This document shows, piece by piece, positions 11,649 through 54,750 of a DNA stretch of 64,000 nucleotides (position 1 is the stretch's first letter; every line of letters starts with the position of its first letter). The position numbers and the translations under genes are program-made. Source of the DNA: Hydractinia symbiolongicarpus (taxonomy: Eukaryota > Cnidaria > Hydrozoa > Anthoathecata > Hydractiniidae); contig NC_079875.1 in the NCBI RefSeq assembly GCF_029227915.1, forward strand, positions 21,941,001 to 22,005,000, in the 5' to 3' direction. Under the pieces are notes generated by a model. That model was not told the DNA's origin, did not search any database, and saw only the letters and a program-made list of their open reading frames with translations.

Positions 11649-14600
11649 AAACCACGGGAACACAAAGCAATATTTTCAAACCACAGAACAATTTTATTTT
11701 CGTTATAATCTAAAAAATTTTATCGTGTTGCAACACATCTGTGCAACAGGTAACATTCCATCCCCACAAGGAAAAAACTCAGGCTATGGTAACGAATTTG
11801 TGTTGATTTCTATGGTCTCAAAATGATAATTTGTGTCGCCAAAGTAACTTTTGTTGCTCATACAAAAGATAAAAAATCAAATTTTGTATCTTGTTACTGG
11901 TAACAGAAACATGCTGTGAGTAACAAAAAAAGTTACTGATAACAAAGAACCTTGTTACTAAAAAATTTCTTCGTGTCGCCACTTTCAGCAACAAACGGAA
12001 TTAGCGTAGCCATATTTAATTTTCCCGCAAGTGGAGAAAGTTTGACTTTGACCTCCCGTTCCTGGTAGCGAAGCCCACAGCAAGTGCTAAAATGAAGAGA
12101 CTCTTTTAAAATATTTACAGTTTACCTTGAGATGTTTTTGGTTATTTTTATATATCAGCATTGTATTTTAGGCCACCCGTCCTGTTTTATATAATGTTCC
12201 AAAACATGCCAAATCCAAGGTGTTTTGGAAATTGGCGAATTTAATTCTGGTGCCAAAATGTAAACAAAAACATGCCAAGATAGCCTCTCCTTTTGTTTAA
12301 TTGTTGCATAGATGACACTAATTTTTTTTGAACGATTGTAACAAAATTAAATTGTAATATTGCCTCGTGTACCCGTGGCTTTAAAATTACCTTTTTTCAG
12401 AAGCTTCAGAATAACCTTTAAAATATTTGTCACGTGCCAGCATATATATCATCCCAATTACTGTCGCAGGAACTAAACACACATACAAAAATATATATAT
12501 TGGCTTTGCAGCCAAAACAAAACACAATTACGCTTTCTTCACATTTAAAAATACAATTTGAAAACGAGGCAAGTGGCGATTGCATCGAGGTAGATGATTT
12601 GGTTGAAAAAAGTTGTTTTTAGGAGTATTTGAGGTTGGGTTTAATGTTCTTAGATAAAGTCTCCATAAATAGATAATAAAAATAAAAATCTACAAAACCT
12701 GAATTCACGAATGTTTTGAAACAAACAACACAAAACGACAACAAAGAACGTTTCAGAAAGAAGCTCCTACCTTGATGAAATAGGAGTGAACTGCTCCATA
12801 AACTGGCGAGAAAGATTGGATAAAATTCTACACAGTTCTGTCTACAAAGAAAAAGAAATTAAAAGACCTGGTAAGTTCAAGTGATTCAGAAACAAATTTC
12901 AGAAACAAATTAATTGCTATTCGTTGTTAGGTTCCCTCCAACACAGTTATAACTATTCGCAATAAAATATCTCCATCTTTTCTAAAAATGCAGGGCACCC
13001 AGAACACAACGGACGAAATCAGAAGCTCTTTACTTGGACTCTTACGCAACAAGTGAGCAGGTGATTTCAATTTTTTTGCTTCAAGAGGTGCGGTTAAGGC
13101 AGAATTACGCCGGAATTACGCCTGATGCTGGAATCACTAAAATTGCCGCTTTATCTTTACTTTTTCGCTAAATTTCAGTTTGGACTAAAAAATTAGTTGT
13201 AGCAACGTGTAACAAATAAAACTCACTGCGCACGAAACACACGCACAAAACCTTCATCACCAGTTGTTGCAGGCGGTGCTACCTAAAACAAATCAATACA
13301 TTTGCTTGTGATATTCCTCATTTATACCATCACATCCGCACTAAGGTACCCCCACCCCTGTCCCCCCTCTCCCCATTATTGAGGTTATTTTGTAAATATT
13401 CACTCTATACCTTAACTTGGGTATCTGCATAATCGGGTTACTTAATACGTGAAGGCTTCTTAAAATCCCTTTCCCATCGAATTAAACTTTCGAAATAGCG
13501 GACACCTGTAATTAGGGGACAAAAACTGATTCAACAAAGGTGTCCGCTAATCAAAGCCCATTGTAGCAGGTGTTAAGTGCCCAAATTTGGCGCTTTTTGT
13601 ATTACATCAGAATTAGCCGCAAGAAAAATTCAAAAACGAATTTTGCACCACATTTTCCTCACATTTTTGTTTCAAACGACCAGCAGAATGTTGAGAAAAA
13701 TTTAGGAAAAAAATCTTGAATTTTAAAAAACGACAACTAAATCAATAGAGCTAACATTACCGCCCCACCGCCCCACCGCCCCACCCTTAAACACGTGTGT
13801 GCAAAACGTAACGAGGTGAACTTCGCGTACCTTGTACTTGGACCTCGCTCTTCCAACCGCTTTTGCAAACATGGCTACAAAAAAAAAAAGAAGGAAACTT
13901 GTTTTCTACTTATAGCGTGATCAATTGTTCAGTCAAAAATCAACTAATATTCATGTAACAAGACTACATTGTACGATAGTAGACTACATAGCACAACAAC
14001 AATTTAAGCTATCTTTGCAACTGAATTACTTGATGAACTAAACACAAGTAGACTTAAATAGAGTGAGTGTAAAAGTTAGCCTTTACAAGTGGGTGTGTGT
14101 GACAGCATATTTAATTGACGATATTTTACAACAAAGAACAACAGAGTGATGAGTTAATTTTCATTCTCTCCGACTTCTTTACGTAGAATCTGCTGATTTA
14201 AAAACAACATTTTTTATGCGCTATTCCAGCTGCACTCAGTTGACAACTGAGTTTTGGACAATAAAATTCTCTGACTTTAAAAATTTCACTAAACGTTTTG
14301 ATGTAGTTGTGAAATTCCCTTACTTTTTTAGATCCCCAGGCTTTCCATTTCGCTAATCTCCCTGAACAGTCCATTTGCGTTTGTAATGTTCTTGCGTATT
14401 AATATTTAATTTCAAACGACATACCCATTTGAAAAGAGCTTGCAGCTGTGACCACGCATGGACCAATGATGTCTTCAAATTGTACAGCTACCATTATTTA
14501 TGTTCTAAAAAGTTATGGCGCTAATATTAGATGACAGTAGATAATTAAAATACTGACTTAACGTTGAAAGAAACAGAATCCCGTTGTAAGGGAATCTTTT

Positions 14601-15318
14601 GTTATTGAAGATTGTGACAGTAAGGTGTGAATTTGAAATTAGAAAATGACAATACAAAATTCATGGCACAAATTGGCACTGAACTTTATTAATGTGAAAT
14701 TAGACTGCTTGTGAACGCAGACATATCTGATAGCCTCTTAATCGTTGTCGCCCATCAACATAAAAGAACTTTAAATTCTAATTAATTCTAATTAATAGTT
14801 AAAATCATTCCACCTAGAATTTATCATGCAAAATTATCGAGTTTAAATTTTATATTTTGCAATCATCGGAGAACAGTTTCAAAATAAACATAGTTGACAA
14901 TAAAAACGGGTTAAAAGAGGCAAACATGTGATTAAACGCTGTCTTTTTTATACCTAACTTCTGTACAATCTATATAAATATACTCTAAAAACACAAAATA
15001 TAAAAATATGGAAAAAAACTACGTACAAAGCAAACAAAAAAACAAGATGTTAAGAAAAAAAACATCTTTCATAAATTTCCACACAAAAGAAAAGATTTAG
15101 AGATGAAATGTATTGACAAAGAGATGACGCAGCAGAGCAATTCTCGTTCTTTAAAACATTTTGTCAACATTCACTCACCTTTAACAAAATTAAAACTCGA
15201 ATACAAACAAGGTCATTAAAAAAGCAAGCATATTATCCCTTTCTCGTAATTGTATTGTAAAGGCTTGTGTCGTTGTGTTTAAAGTAGACCAGTTACAGTC
15301 TGATATAGTCAATAGCCT
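11649..15318. other. Intergenic between the LTR element and the Tudor gene
   Basis: AT-rich, with no exon or RNA gene that I can support. It holds a short direct repeat of ccgcccca (about 13759-13786) and 'gttactggtaac'-type short palindromes around 11890-11970. The short ORF at 12434-12622 has no recognisable motif. Confidence 0.5.
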
Positions 15319-15324
15319 TTTATT
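15319..15324 (-). promoter_or_regulatory. Candidate poly(A) signal of the Tudor gene
   Basis: AATAAA on the minus strand about 360 nt past the stop codon. Another AATAAA lies near 14680, so the true end is uncertain. Confidence 0.35.
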
Positions 15325-15679
15325 TTCATGCTTTGTTTTTAAAAATTGTGGATTCAGAAAATAAGGAAATGGTTGTAAAATATCAATTTAGATGTTTACA
15401 GCATTTGTCAACTTTTGTATGAGGATTTTATCTGCCATTTAGTTTACGTAAAAATGAAAGTTTTAATGAAAGAAAAACCTGCGGCACATCAAAGAAATTA
15501 TCTATGTGTGCCGAAGTAAAAATAGTGTTCGCTCAAATGTGATGTTTTTCATACTTTGAAATAGAGGTTACATTGAATGCCAAACTCACGTTTGCCGGGA
15601 ATAAGTATGGTGACGCTACGATTTCGGAAACGTCAAATTTATTCAGCTTCCTTATATTTTCGCTTTTAAAATTTCGTTT

Positions 15680-47190
<31,511 letters not shown>

Positions 47191-47772
47191 CTAAAATTAT
47201 CAAATAGACCACTGTATGGGGAAGCTCCATGCAAAAAAACAAGGCAGGATATGTTTCCTGGTACACCCTTCTTCATGAATTTTAAATGATTTTAAATGTC
47301 ACAAAAGACTTCAAATGTTGCCAACTAAACTATATTCCTTCAAAATTTTTGGTACATGTGAAGAGAATAACTTGCTGAAAAATTGCAAACAGAACAATAA
47401 CTTGCTGCATAACTTTTAAAACAAGTTTTTAAGCATGCAAGTATTAACTTTCCACTTTCAAATTTACTTTAATAATTCAAAACAAAAGATTGTGGCAAAA
47501 CGAGGTATTTAATTAGTGTATTTTTCTCATTAAGGAGAAAAAATATATGTAATAGTCATAACGGAAGAGGGTGTTCTGGCAATAACGTATATCTTACTTT
47601 TAAAATTTCTCATAGGAGTTTTTATGGACTGGCATCATGATAATTAGGTATGTAAGTTACAGTTATACAAAAATTGATGGTTTTAAAGCAATGTACGTAA
47701 TAAACGATGCATTGATATTGTGTTTGAAGATTATTTTTATCCCTTTAAGATAAAAATCAACATAGTACATAA
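47191..47772. other. Upstream of the Tudor gene
   Basis: About 580 bp between the Tudor-gene ATG and the DNA transposon; expected to hold the 5' UTR and promoter. No TATA box or other element stands out beyond general AT richness. Confidence 0.4.
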
Positions 47773-47774
47773 TA

Positions 47775-48063
47775 CTCTAGGAGCCTGGGGGGGTTGAGTA
47801 TGCACTTCAATGTACACTAGGTCTGACTTCAAATCCTGAAAGTACATGATGGAAAGGTCAGAAAAAACTTACTTTCCCATTTTGGTTCATGGTCGTTTGG
47901 CGAGAAAGATGGCGGAAGGGTGCAAAAAATGCATAAGGGCGTAATTTCCCAAATATGGTCATGTTATATATCAATCGATCACAAATTTAATACTGATCAA
48001 TAATCACATTAGAACTTGGGTCTGAAAATGTACCGTTCAAAAGTTAGAAGCATTTAAGTGAAG
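47775..48063. repeat. Left terminal inverted repeat of the DNA transposon
   Basis: Pairs with 50828-51118. It includes a G run near the outer end and gaccatgaaccaaaatggga (as the reverse complement) in the middle. Confidence 0.92.
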
Positions 48064-48246
48064 CATACTAAACTAAAAATTTCAATACTGATCATAATTT
48101 GGAGTATTGTAAATTATTTTATTCAGGCTCTTGATAAAAAATCTTGATCAAACGATAAGAGTAAAACGACACTATATATATAAAAAACTATTATAACAAA
48201 AATATCATGCGCCTTTGTTCGTTGATGATATAGAGATTTACTAATT

Positions 48247-50529
48247 TCATCCGAATGGGTTTTGACACTCTTCGCGTTTGCAGTTACAATATTGACAACA
48301 GTTAATGTTATTTATTCGACATATACAGACATTAGCTCGAGCACATTTCAGACAGTTGCAAGGCTGTGGTAAATCATCAGGCAAAACGTCATCTTCAGTT
48401 ATTTTTGGCTTCAGGCAATCACCTTCTTCATCCAATACGTAGCCGTAATGTGTTGGATCTATGTCAATACTTCTCACAAATGGGGCATGTAACCATACAT
48501 ACATTTGAAGATAGGCACGTTTAATATGTAATATTGCACTCGATGATGTGGGAGGAAGCTTCTCTAAATCTAACAGTTGCGATTTTTTATAATAGATCTT
48601 GTTTCGTAACTGATCAAATGTTGTAACGTCCTTATCTTTTGAAATACAATGTACCATAAAATGTTGTGCTAAGTCGACTAATTCTTCATTCAAAGTAGAT
48701 ACACCAAAGAAAGATAGTTCACCAAAACAACTTCCAGACGCAACTTTTAATGCTGCTGTTTTTGTTCCAATTTTGCTTGTTGTGTCGCATCCTATAAAAA
48801 AAGATTTCATGAATTGCATGTTTAAAGTGAATGAACAGTTAAATTTTGAATACATGTTTACATTGCAGGTCTACAGTTACTACATTAACAAATGTACTTA
48901 ATATTCTCAAATTATGGTTCAACCTGTTAATGCATGCACAGCTGGTAAGATATCTATAACTTCAGGAGCAATCCTCTCTGCCAGGTCATGAACAGGAAAT
49001 GCAACTGTTGTACCGCTCCTACCGCTGACTACCCACAACTCATTCAAACCATTGAAAATCCAACGCTTGAAATGGTAAACAGAACATACAAAAACATCAG
49101 TATCTGGAGAAGCAACTATAACTTTCTCAAATCTTTCTTCTGAGATTGACTGGCTAACATGGTACATGATGCGATCATCAGCTTCTTCGTGATCATTGCT
49201 GAGTGATGGAACAACAGATCTCTCCCCATTGCAAAGCTTCAAACAAGATGTTATATCATCGGTGTTTGCACCACCAAGGAAAACAGGAATTTCTGATCGA
49301 CAACACTCAATCATCCAACTGATGAACATTTGCTGGAGACCCATTTTGTTTTCTGAGGATGACCAAAACCTATCCATTTCAACAGGTAATTGCTGCTTGA
49401 AGTGTGTAATTTTGACTTCGATTGGATCAGCTTTCATTCTCCTATTACGTTCATCTTGTTTGATACTTTGTTGAAGGTACAGATCGAATATTATGTCTAT
49501 CCTTTCACAGTTTTTCGATAGGTTGACAAATATCTTCCATAATGCCTTTGCAAAATCTTCGTAAATAAAACATCTGTGATTTCTTCCTATCTTTTGGATA
49601 TGTAAATGATAATTCTTCTCCAAAGTTGTCAATTAGAAGTGTCTTCAATGTTCTGTTCGTAACATAGGCTTCTATAAATAACGCGAAAGAAATTACGAAT
49701 TGAAAAAAGAAACGAGGGGTGTCCAGTAATAAATTAATGAAAAGAATAATTCATACCACTATTATGTTCCTTTTCCAAAATTTCATTCAACTGGTCTCGA
49801 CAAAATGACGTTGAATAAGCATGTTTTTTCAAATCCAGAGTTGAAAGGAAGTTTTTAAATGTATTTGCAAATACTGCCCCTTCATGATGTTCGTTTCTGG
49901 CATACATTATAGCTTCTATATCACGTTCAAATTTCACAATATAGCCATTCAAGCACTTTCTATGATACACAATGTCAGCTGCAAAAATATCACCAGGACA
50001 CTTGAGTAACACACATCTGTCATAAACAGCATCTTTGTTGAATTTTATTGCAGATAAAAATGAATTAGCTCGTCTTATTTCGCAAATTCGAAAACGCTTC
50101 AAATCACCTTTGAATTTGATATGGTTACAAATAACACATGGCTTCTCAGCTAGAGGTGGAGGACTGGAAACATTTGATTTTTTTCGTTTTGGTTTAACTT
50201 CAAGATCTTCTGTGCTTGTTGCTGTTTCATTCCTACTTTCAAACTCTCTCTTTAGAATGTACATACTGGGGATAGCAAGTATTGACATGGTAGTTGATAT
50301 CATCGTATTGACTCAATGGTATCCCCTTCAATAAATCATCATTCAAACTTTTTGAACAGTTAATTATAGCATTTCTTCCATTCTCTGTACTTGTAAGTTT
50401 CTTGTTTCCCTTATTATCTTGTTTTTTCTGACAAATAATACACTTGGTAAGGTCTTTTGTACTCTTTTTACTATCTTCTTTTGTACAAGACGGTGCATGT
50501 AGCTTTGTAGGCGATTCAACACTAGTCAT
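48247..50529 (-). pseudogene. Putative transposase: Cys/His finger, nuclease-like core, Cys-rich C terminus
   Basis: Segments 5' to 3': 50529-about 50240 (CIICQKK finger half, HVNTCY); about 50250-49740 (CVICNHIKFKGD, VYHRKCL; out of frame with the first, explainable by loss of one GA unit in a GA repeat near 50245); a possible intron (donor about 49757, acceptor about 49673); 49632-48924 after another frame change near 49590; and, across an intron with clean sites (48923-48792), 48791-48247. The core contains IDIIFDLYLQQSIK, DHEEADDRIMYH, ASPDTDVFV and, joined over the intron, ALTGCDTTS. The end is CNCLKCARANVCIC...CCQYCNCKREEC. The spaced acidic motifs resemble PIN/FEN-like nucleases (inference). 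Confidence 0.75.
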
Positions 50530-50827
50530 TGCATATTTTTAGTTCTAAATACATAAAAAGAGAAATTTTTATATCATGCACGATGAACAAGAGCTATAAA
50601 ATATCACGAGACAAAACTTACAATTCATTCGCATGATAGTATTCACATGTAATTTATTTACTTTTTGTCCACACTTTAGGTATGATTTCTATACTCAATA
50701 TAAAACAATACAAACCTGCAAAATTAGCAATGATCTTCAATTAAAATGCAACATGTAGTAAACAAGAAAATATACACAACATTTTTTTGAAAAGACAATA
50801 TATTTTTTGAAAAGATAAGATACCGAA

Positions 50828-51118
50828 CTTCACTTAAATGCTTCTAACTTTTGAACGGTACATTTTCAGACCCAAGATCTAATGTGATTATTGATCAGTA
50901 TTAAATTTGTGATCGATTGATATATAACATGACCATATTTGGGAAATTACGCCCTTATGCATTTTTTGAGCCCTTCCGCCATCTTTCCCGCCAAACGACC
51001 ATGAACCAAAATGGGAAAGTAAGTTTTTTCTGACCTTTCCATCATGTACTTTCAGGATTTGAAGTCAGACCTAGTGTACATTGAAGTGCATACTCACCCC
51101 CCCCCCAGGCTCCTAGAG
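50828..51118. repeat. Right terminal inverted repeat of the DNA transposon
   Basis: Reverse complement of 47775-48063 with only scattered differences (for example the length of the C run near 51097-51106), which suggests a fairly young insertion. Confidence 0.92.
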
Positions 51119-51427
51119 TATAAAGTTTATTTTTATATTTTAATTGATGTTTACAAATTCTATAAGCTTAGTGCTGAAAGTATTCTTAGCATTGTCACAC
51201 ACAAGTTATTATTATTTGAATAATAAGTTCTCCTGACCTTGTCATTTTTTTGTGATTTAATTATTTTTTTCTTAAAAAAAAATGGTTGCAGTAAAAAAAC
51301 TTGATTGCATGTTCCCTAACAAAAAAGTCAGAAAGGTTGCCACTGTTGTGATGATTGACATGTGGCTCAATTGCAAGGTAAACTATAGAATACCATCTGA
51401 AACAAAAAAGCAGGTTTGAATTTAATG

Positions 51428-52155
51428 AATTATTTTCTTTATGCCGCAAGTGTTATTCAAACAATTTCTATAAAGCTTTGTTAAAATGTAGCTGAATTTT
51501 CTGAAGGAATTTTAAAGTTTTATTTAAGGCACGTGGATAAAGATTTTTTTTAATTTGAAAACAAAGCATATTTTTGCCTATTTGCTTGTGATGACCTGAA
51601 AAATAAACAATAAATATATGAAAATGACAGTATAGCCATGCATACTATTTCCTACATGTAGAAAAGGAAGTTAAGATTGAGTGAGTCGCTATTAGGCGAT
51701 TCGGTTCAGCTTTGTTGCTGCAGTGATGATTGACATTTTGCTTAATTGACGAATAACATTTATGCTACATCCGCCATTTTTAAAATTTCACAGGGTGAAA
51801 ACAAACCTAGTTAGTAGGGGGAAGAATCCTAAAAAATGTGGATATGGAAGAATGATCAGCTAACAAAAGGTAACCACAATAAACATCTGTCTGGAAATGA
51901 TCCTTAGCTATCTAGATTTTGCTCCAAAAAATTATCTTTGCTCAAACTTTCTAACATTGTTCTTAAACACTCTGCACTCTCTTCACCTAAAATACGGAAA
52001 CATTTCACCTGCAAAAAAATTGTTATGACGTCAAACCGAATCGCCGAATACCAGTAGAAGCTCGATCATCGTGTTTGGGGTTCATGATTCAATACGTTCC
52101 CCACTTTTCAACCACAAAATAAATGCGCAACAAAGAGCAACCTTGGAGCCCGTAT
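51428..52155. mobile_element. Second copy (fragment) of the 33.1-kb transposon family
   Basis: Reverse complement of about 33185-33570, recognisable by atgccgcaagtgttattcaa, gtggataaagatttttttta and the tgtttggggttcatgattca segment. It is interrupted by a MITE at 51692-52048 and its ends are not preserved. Confidence 0.75.
51692..52048. mobile_element. MITE with TTAGGCGATTCGG ends
   Basis: 357 bp. Left end TTAGGCGATTCGGTT, right end reverse complement TTCGGCGATTCGGTT, flanked by TA at 51690 and 52049. Removing it rejoins sequence homologous to 33245-33290, which supports the boundaries. Tc1/mariner-type by target site. Confidence 0.82.
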
Positions 52156-52234
52156 CGCACGCATAACTTCCTTTGCACGTGTGTTTTACATCACACTTGA
52201 TTTACATGTTTACTTGATGCGTTGGGCAACCATT

Positions 52235-52624
52235 AAAATATGTTGTGTATGCGTCCCGAAGACCCCGCAAAAATGAGTCAGTCGGGCGGTTGGGCGTATT
52301 TTTTCCCGGAATTTTCAGATCGGAGCAAGCAAATTTGTTTCCAGGACCCAGACATTATGGCGCCACTCGACATCGTTTGTAGACCATTTTTTGCCGCCCT
52401 GTAAACTGTCAGTAGCCACAGGAGTGCCCCAAAAGAATTAATTTTTACTGAAATTAATTTTCGCGGGTTTTTGTCAATTTTGCATAAAATAGTTCTGGCG
52501 AAAAAAATTTTCTTTTTAAAAAATATATCGCGAAATTTTTTCCCGTTTTTTTTCAGACTTACCGACTTGGGTTTTTATTACCAAAAGTGAGTCGGTCGGA
52601 GGACGCAAACACAACATATTTTTG
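52235..52624. mobile_element. MITE with AAAATATGTTGTG ends
   Basis: About 390 bp. The left end, aaaatatgttgtgtatgcgtcc, and the reverse complement of the right end, aaaatatgttgtgtttgcgtcc, differ at one base over 22. A second inner repeat (gagtcagtcggg / gagtcggtcgga) lies near both ends. The target duplication is unclear. Confidence 0.78.
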
Positions 52625-52849
52625 ATGACAGCCTTACTTGATTTACACGTGCGAATCATTGCACACCTACTCAAATATCCCTGAAAAAGACTGTAAGAAC
52701 GCATGGTGGGCTTTTACTTTACAGATTATCTATTTTAATACATGGAATAGAGCTGGTAGAGAGCATTATTCATTCAAATCACGACGTAGCCCTATTATTT
52801 TTTATAAAAAAACTTTTAAGCCTATGAAAAGACAATGCTAAATTATATT

Positions 52850-52985
52850 AAGGATTTTAACATTAATTTAACGTTTTAAACGTTAATTTAGCGCTATTAA
52901 CGTTATTATCAAACATTAGCGTTATTTTGCAATGATAATTAACGATATAATGTTATCTCATGTTAATGTATAACGTTAAAGTGGA
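52850..52985. repeat. AACGTTA-rich degenerate repeat
   Basis: The motif aacgtta and its variants (taacgt, acgttaat, acgatataatgtta) recur about ten times in 130 bp. This may be the degraded palindromic end of an element. Confidence 0.6.
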
Positions 52986-52990
52986 CTTTA

Positions 52991-53342
52991 ACTAGGGGCC
53001 TTCAAAAAATTTTTCTGGCCCTGTTAATGGGATATCGGCGCTAAGATTCGGACCCCCTCTTCCCTGCTCTTTTAGCGGATTTCCGTCTGTGAAACATACA
53101 CACATTCGGATAAAATCTTGGAAGGCTCAGGGGGCGTGTGTTTTGTAGATAAAAGTTATCGGAAGTGATGACAAGAGGAATTATGCTCACGAACGACGAG
53201 GAATTTTCAGGCCACGAACAAATTTTTGAAATTTTTTAATCCTTAGCGGATTTTTTTTCACGCTTCAGACCCCTCCCCCCCCCTTAGCGGCGATTTCCCG
53301 CTAACGGGGCCCGAGAAAAATTTTTCGAAGGCCCCCTAGGGT
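52991..53342. mobile_element. MITE with CTAGGGGCCTTC ends
   Basis: 352 bp, GC-richer than its surroundings. Left end ctaggggccttcaaaaaatt and reverse complement of the right end ctagggggccttcgaaaaat form terminal repeats of about 36 bp ending near gttaa/cgtta. TA dinucleotides flank it (52989, 53343). Confidence 0.8.
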
Positions 53343-53361
53343 TAATTCTTTTGTTCTTCGT

Positions 53362-53383
53362 AGCGATAGATAGATAGATAGAT
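53362..53383. repeat. (GATA)n microsatellite
   Basis: About five tandem gata units between a MITE and a SINE. Confidence 0.9.
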
Positions 53384-53444
53384 GTGCATATTTTACATGG
53401 CTAGCCTCACAAATATCGAGGGATATACCCTGTCTATTATTTCC

Positions 53445-53719
53445 AGGAGGGGCCATGGCGTAGATGGAGAGTCCTAGAGTATTTAATGCTCATTTTGAGC
53501 TACGCAGACCCAATTAGAGCCCGCGCTCTACTAGACAACTCCCGGCAACATCCAACGGCCCACACAGTGTGCCATCTTCCCAATTTCCCTCACATGGCTT
53601 GGGTTAACCCAGGGCTATGGTAACATTCACTCGCCCATGTTGAATCGCCGTCAAGAGGAATCGAACCCCGGTCTCCCGCACAAAGTAAGAGAGCTATAAC
53701 CACTAATCTACGGCGCCAC
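53445..53719 (-). mobile_element. tRNA-derived SINE
   Basis: The minus-strand head (from 53719) reads tggcgccgtagattagtggt and then ggggttcgattcctc. These are an internal A box (TAGATTAGTGG) and a B box (GGTTCGATTCC) at tRNA-like spacing, followed by about 200 bp of non-tRNA body. It is not a tRNA gene: the arms do not pair properly and a body is attached. Confidence 0.78.
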
Positions 53720-53751
53720 ATATAACACGCCGATATAACATTAAAGTTTAA

Positions 53752-53926
53752 CGCTGTATACTGTTCTGCCCGGATAATGAACATTGGCCTCTAATTTGTT
53801 TGTTATCAAATTCCTCTGGACAGTCACATATAAAACCGTTCTAAATGATACCTATCTGTACATATCTACACACACCACACTTCACCACTGTGTATACTGT
53901 TCTGCCCGGATAATGAACATTGGCCT
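53752..53926. repeat. Direct repeat of a 36-bp segment
   Basis: gtatactgttctgcccggat plus aatgaacattggcct occurs at about 53755-53792 and again at about 53890-53926. Confidence 0.9.
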
Positions 53927-53934
53927 GATTAACG

Positions 53935-54651
53935 TCAAACGGAATGTTTTGTTTTAAAATGTGACCTCGACTTTGGCCAGTAAGCAAAGACGCTTTTTTT
54001 CAGTTGAAAGAAGTATTAAGGGAAATATATTTATATACACATATAAAGTAAAATCATCTTATTTTATTTTATTCTTCTAGCGCTGCTATGAGAAGAAAAT
54101 AGTAACAAAAACAGCAAATATATTTGAGCCAAGAAAAGTTTGTAAAAAATGTATATCTACCATGCTCCTTTGTTTATATATTCACTGGGTGACAGTTATA
54201 AGGCTCCTTACTCACTTGATACTTTTTTAAGTGTCTTCATTAACAAATTAAAATGTCAAAAGTTATATTTTTAATCGAAATTAGGATGCAAAATATTTAC
54301 TTTATTTTGTTTTCACGTTTTCCTAAAACTTTTTTTGTGGGGTATAGTTTTTGAAACTTAAGCAAATCAGTGTGTCCCAGGACTTAGTAAAAGTCAAAGC
54401 GGTGGAGAGGAAGAAGTACATAAAACAGTTTTGTGCAAGTCCTGTGTCCTGTTTCGTACAAGAAAACAAGATCTTATCTTGTTGTAGGTTTTTCGTTGCG
54501 ACTAACCAAATTTTAGGCAAAAAGCTAGCGCGTTCCCACGCGAATACTGACATCAAGTGTTACTTGTTATTCTGCTGTTGAGTGTGTTGTTGTTTTTGTT
54601 GTTTGACAAAGAAACTGCCTTTATTGTTAATTTTGTTTAGTATAATAAAAC
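53935..54651. other. Upstream of PHM
   Basis: About 700 bp expected to hold the PHM promoter and 5' UTR. The short ORFs on both strands at 54323-54581 are mutually overlapping and motif-free. An acceptor-like ttttgtttag at 54631-54640 just upstream of the ATG suggests a 5' UTR intron. Confidence 0.4.
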
Positions 54652-54750
54652 ATGAAGGCTGGACCTGTGTTAACTTTCCTTATGGTACTTCGTCTGGGTT
54701 CTGGATATACGTCATTTGAAGTAAGAATGCCAGATGTTAGTCCGAAAAAA
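54652..54750 (+). CDS. PHM: PHM exon 1: signal peptide
   Basis: The ATG at 54652 opens a 33-codon exon with a Leu/Val-rich signal peptide (MKAGPVLTFLMVLRLGSG), then the conserved 'R MPDVSPKK' start of the mature enzyme. The donor is gtaagt at 54751. An in-frame TAA 15 nt upstream of the ATG supports this start. Confidence 0.88.

Larger units (their letters stand above)
47775..51118 (-). mobile_element. DNA transposon with about 290-bp terminal inverted repeats and Cys-rich transposase
   Basis: Terminal inverted repeats 47775-48063 and 50828-51118, starting CTCTAGGAGCCTGG and nearly identical, with TA on each side. The inner 2.8 kb encodes on the minus strand a Cys/His-rich protein with a central nuclease-like domain and a Cys-rich tail. 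At least one intron with good splice sites and at least two frameshifts are present. I recognise the protein family as one that recurs in cnidarian genomes but cannot name its superfamily. Confidence 0.88.

Noticed and set aside
12434-12622. 62-aa ORF as a possible small gene
   Set aside because: No motif, no splice or promoter support, in intergenic AT-rich DNA.
53640-53719. A tRNA gene on the minus strand
   Set aside because: A and B boxes are present, but the acceptor and anticodon arms do not pair and a SINE body follows.
54351-54581. 76-aa ORF just upstream of PHM
   Set aside because: Overlapped by an equally long antisense frame, no recognisable domain; more likely 5' UTR or promoter DNA.
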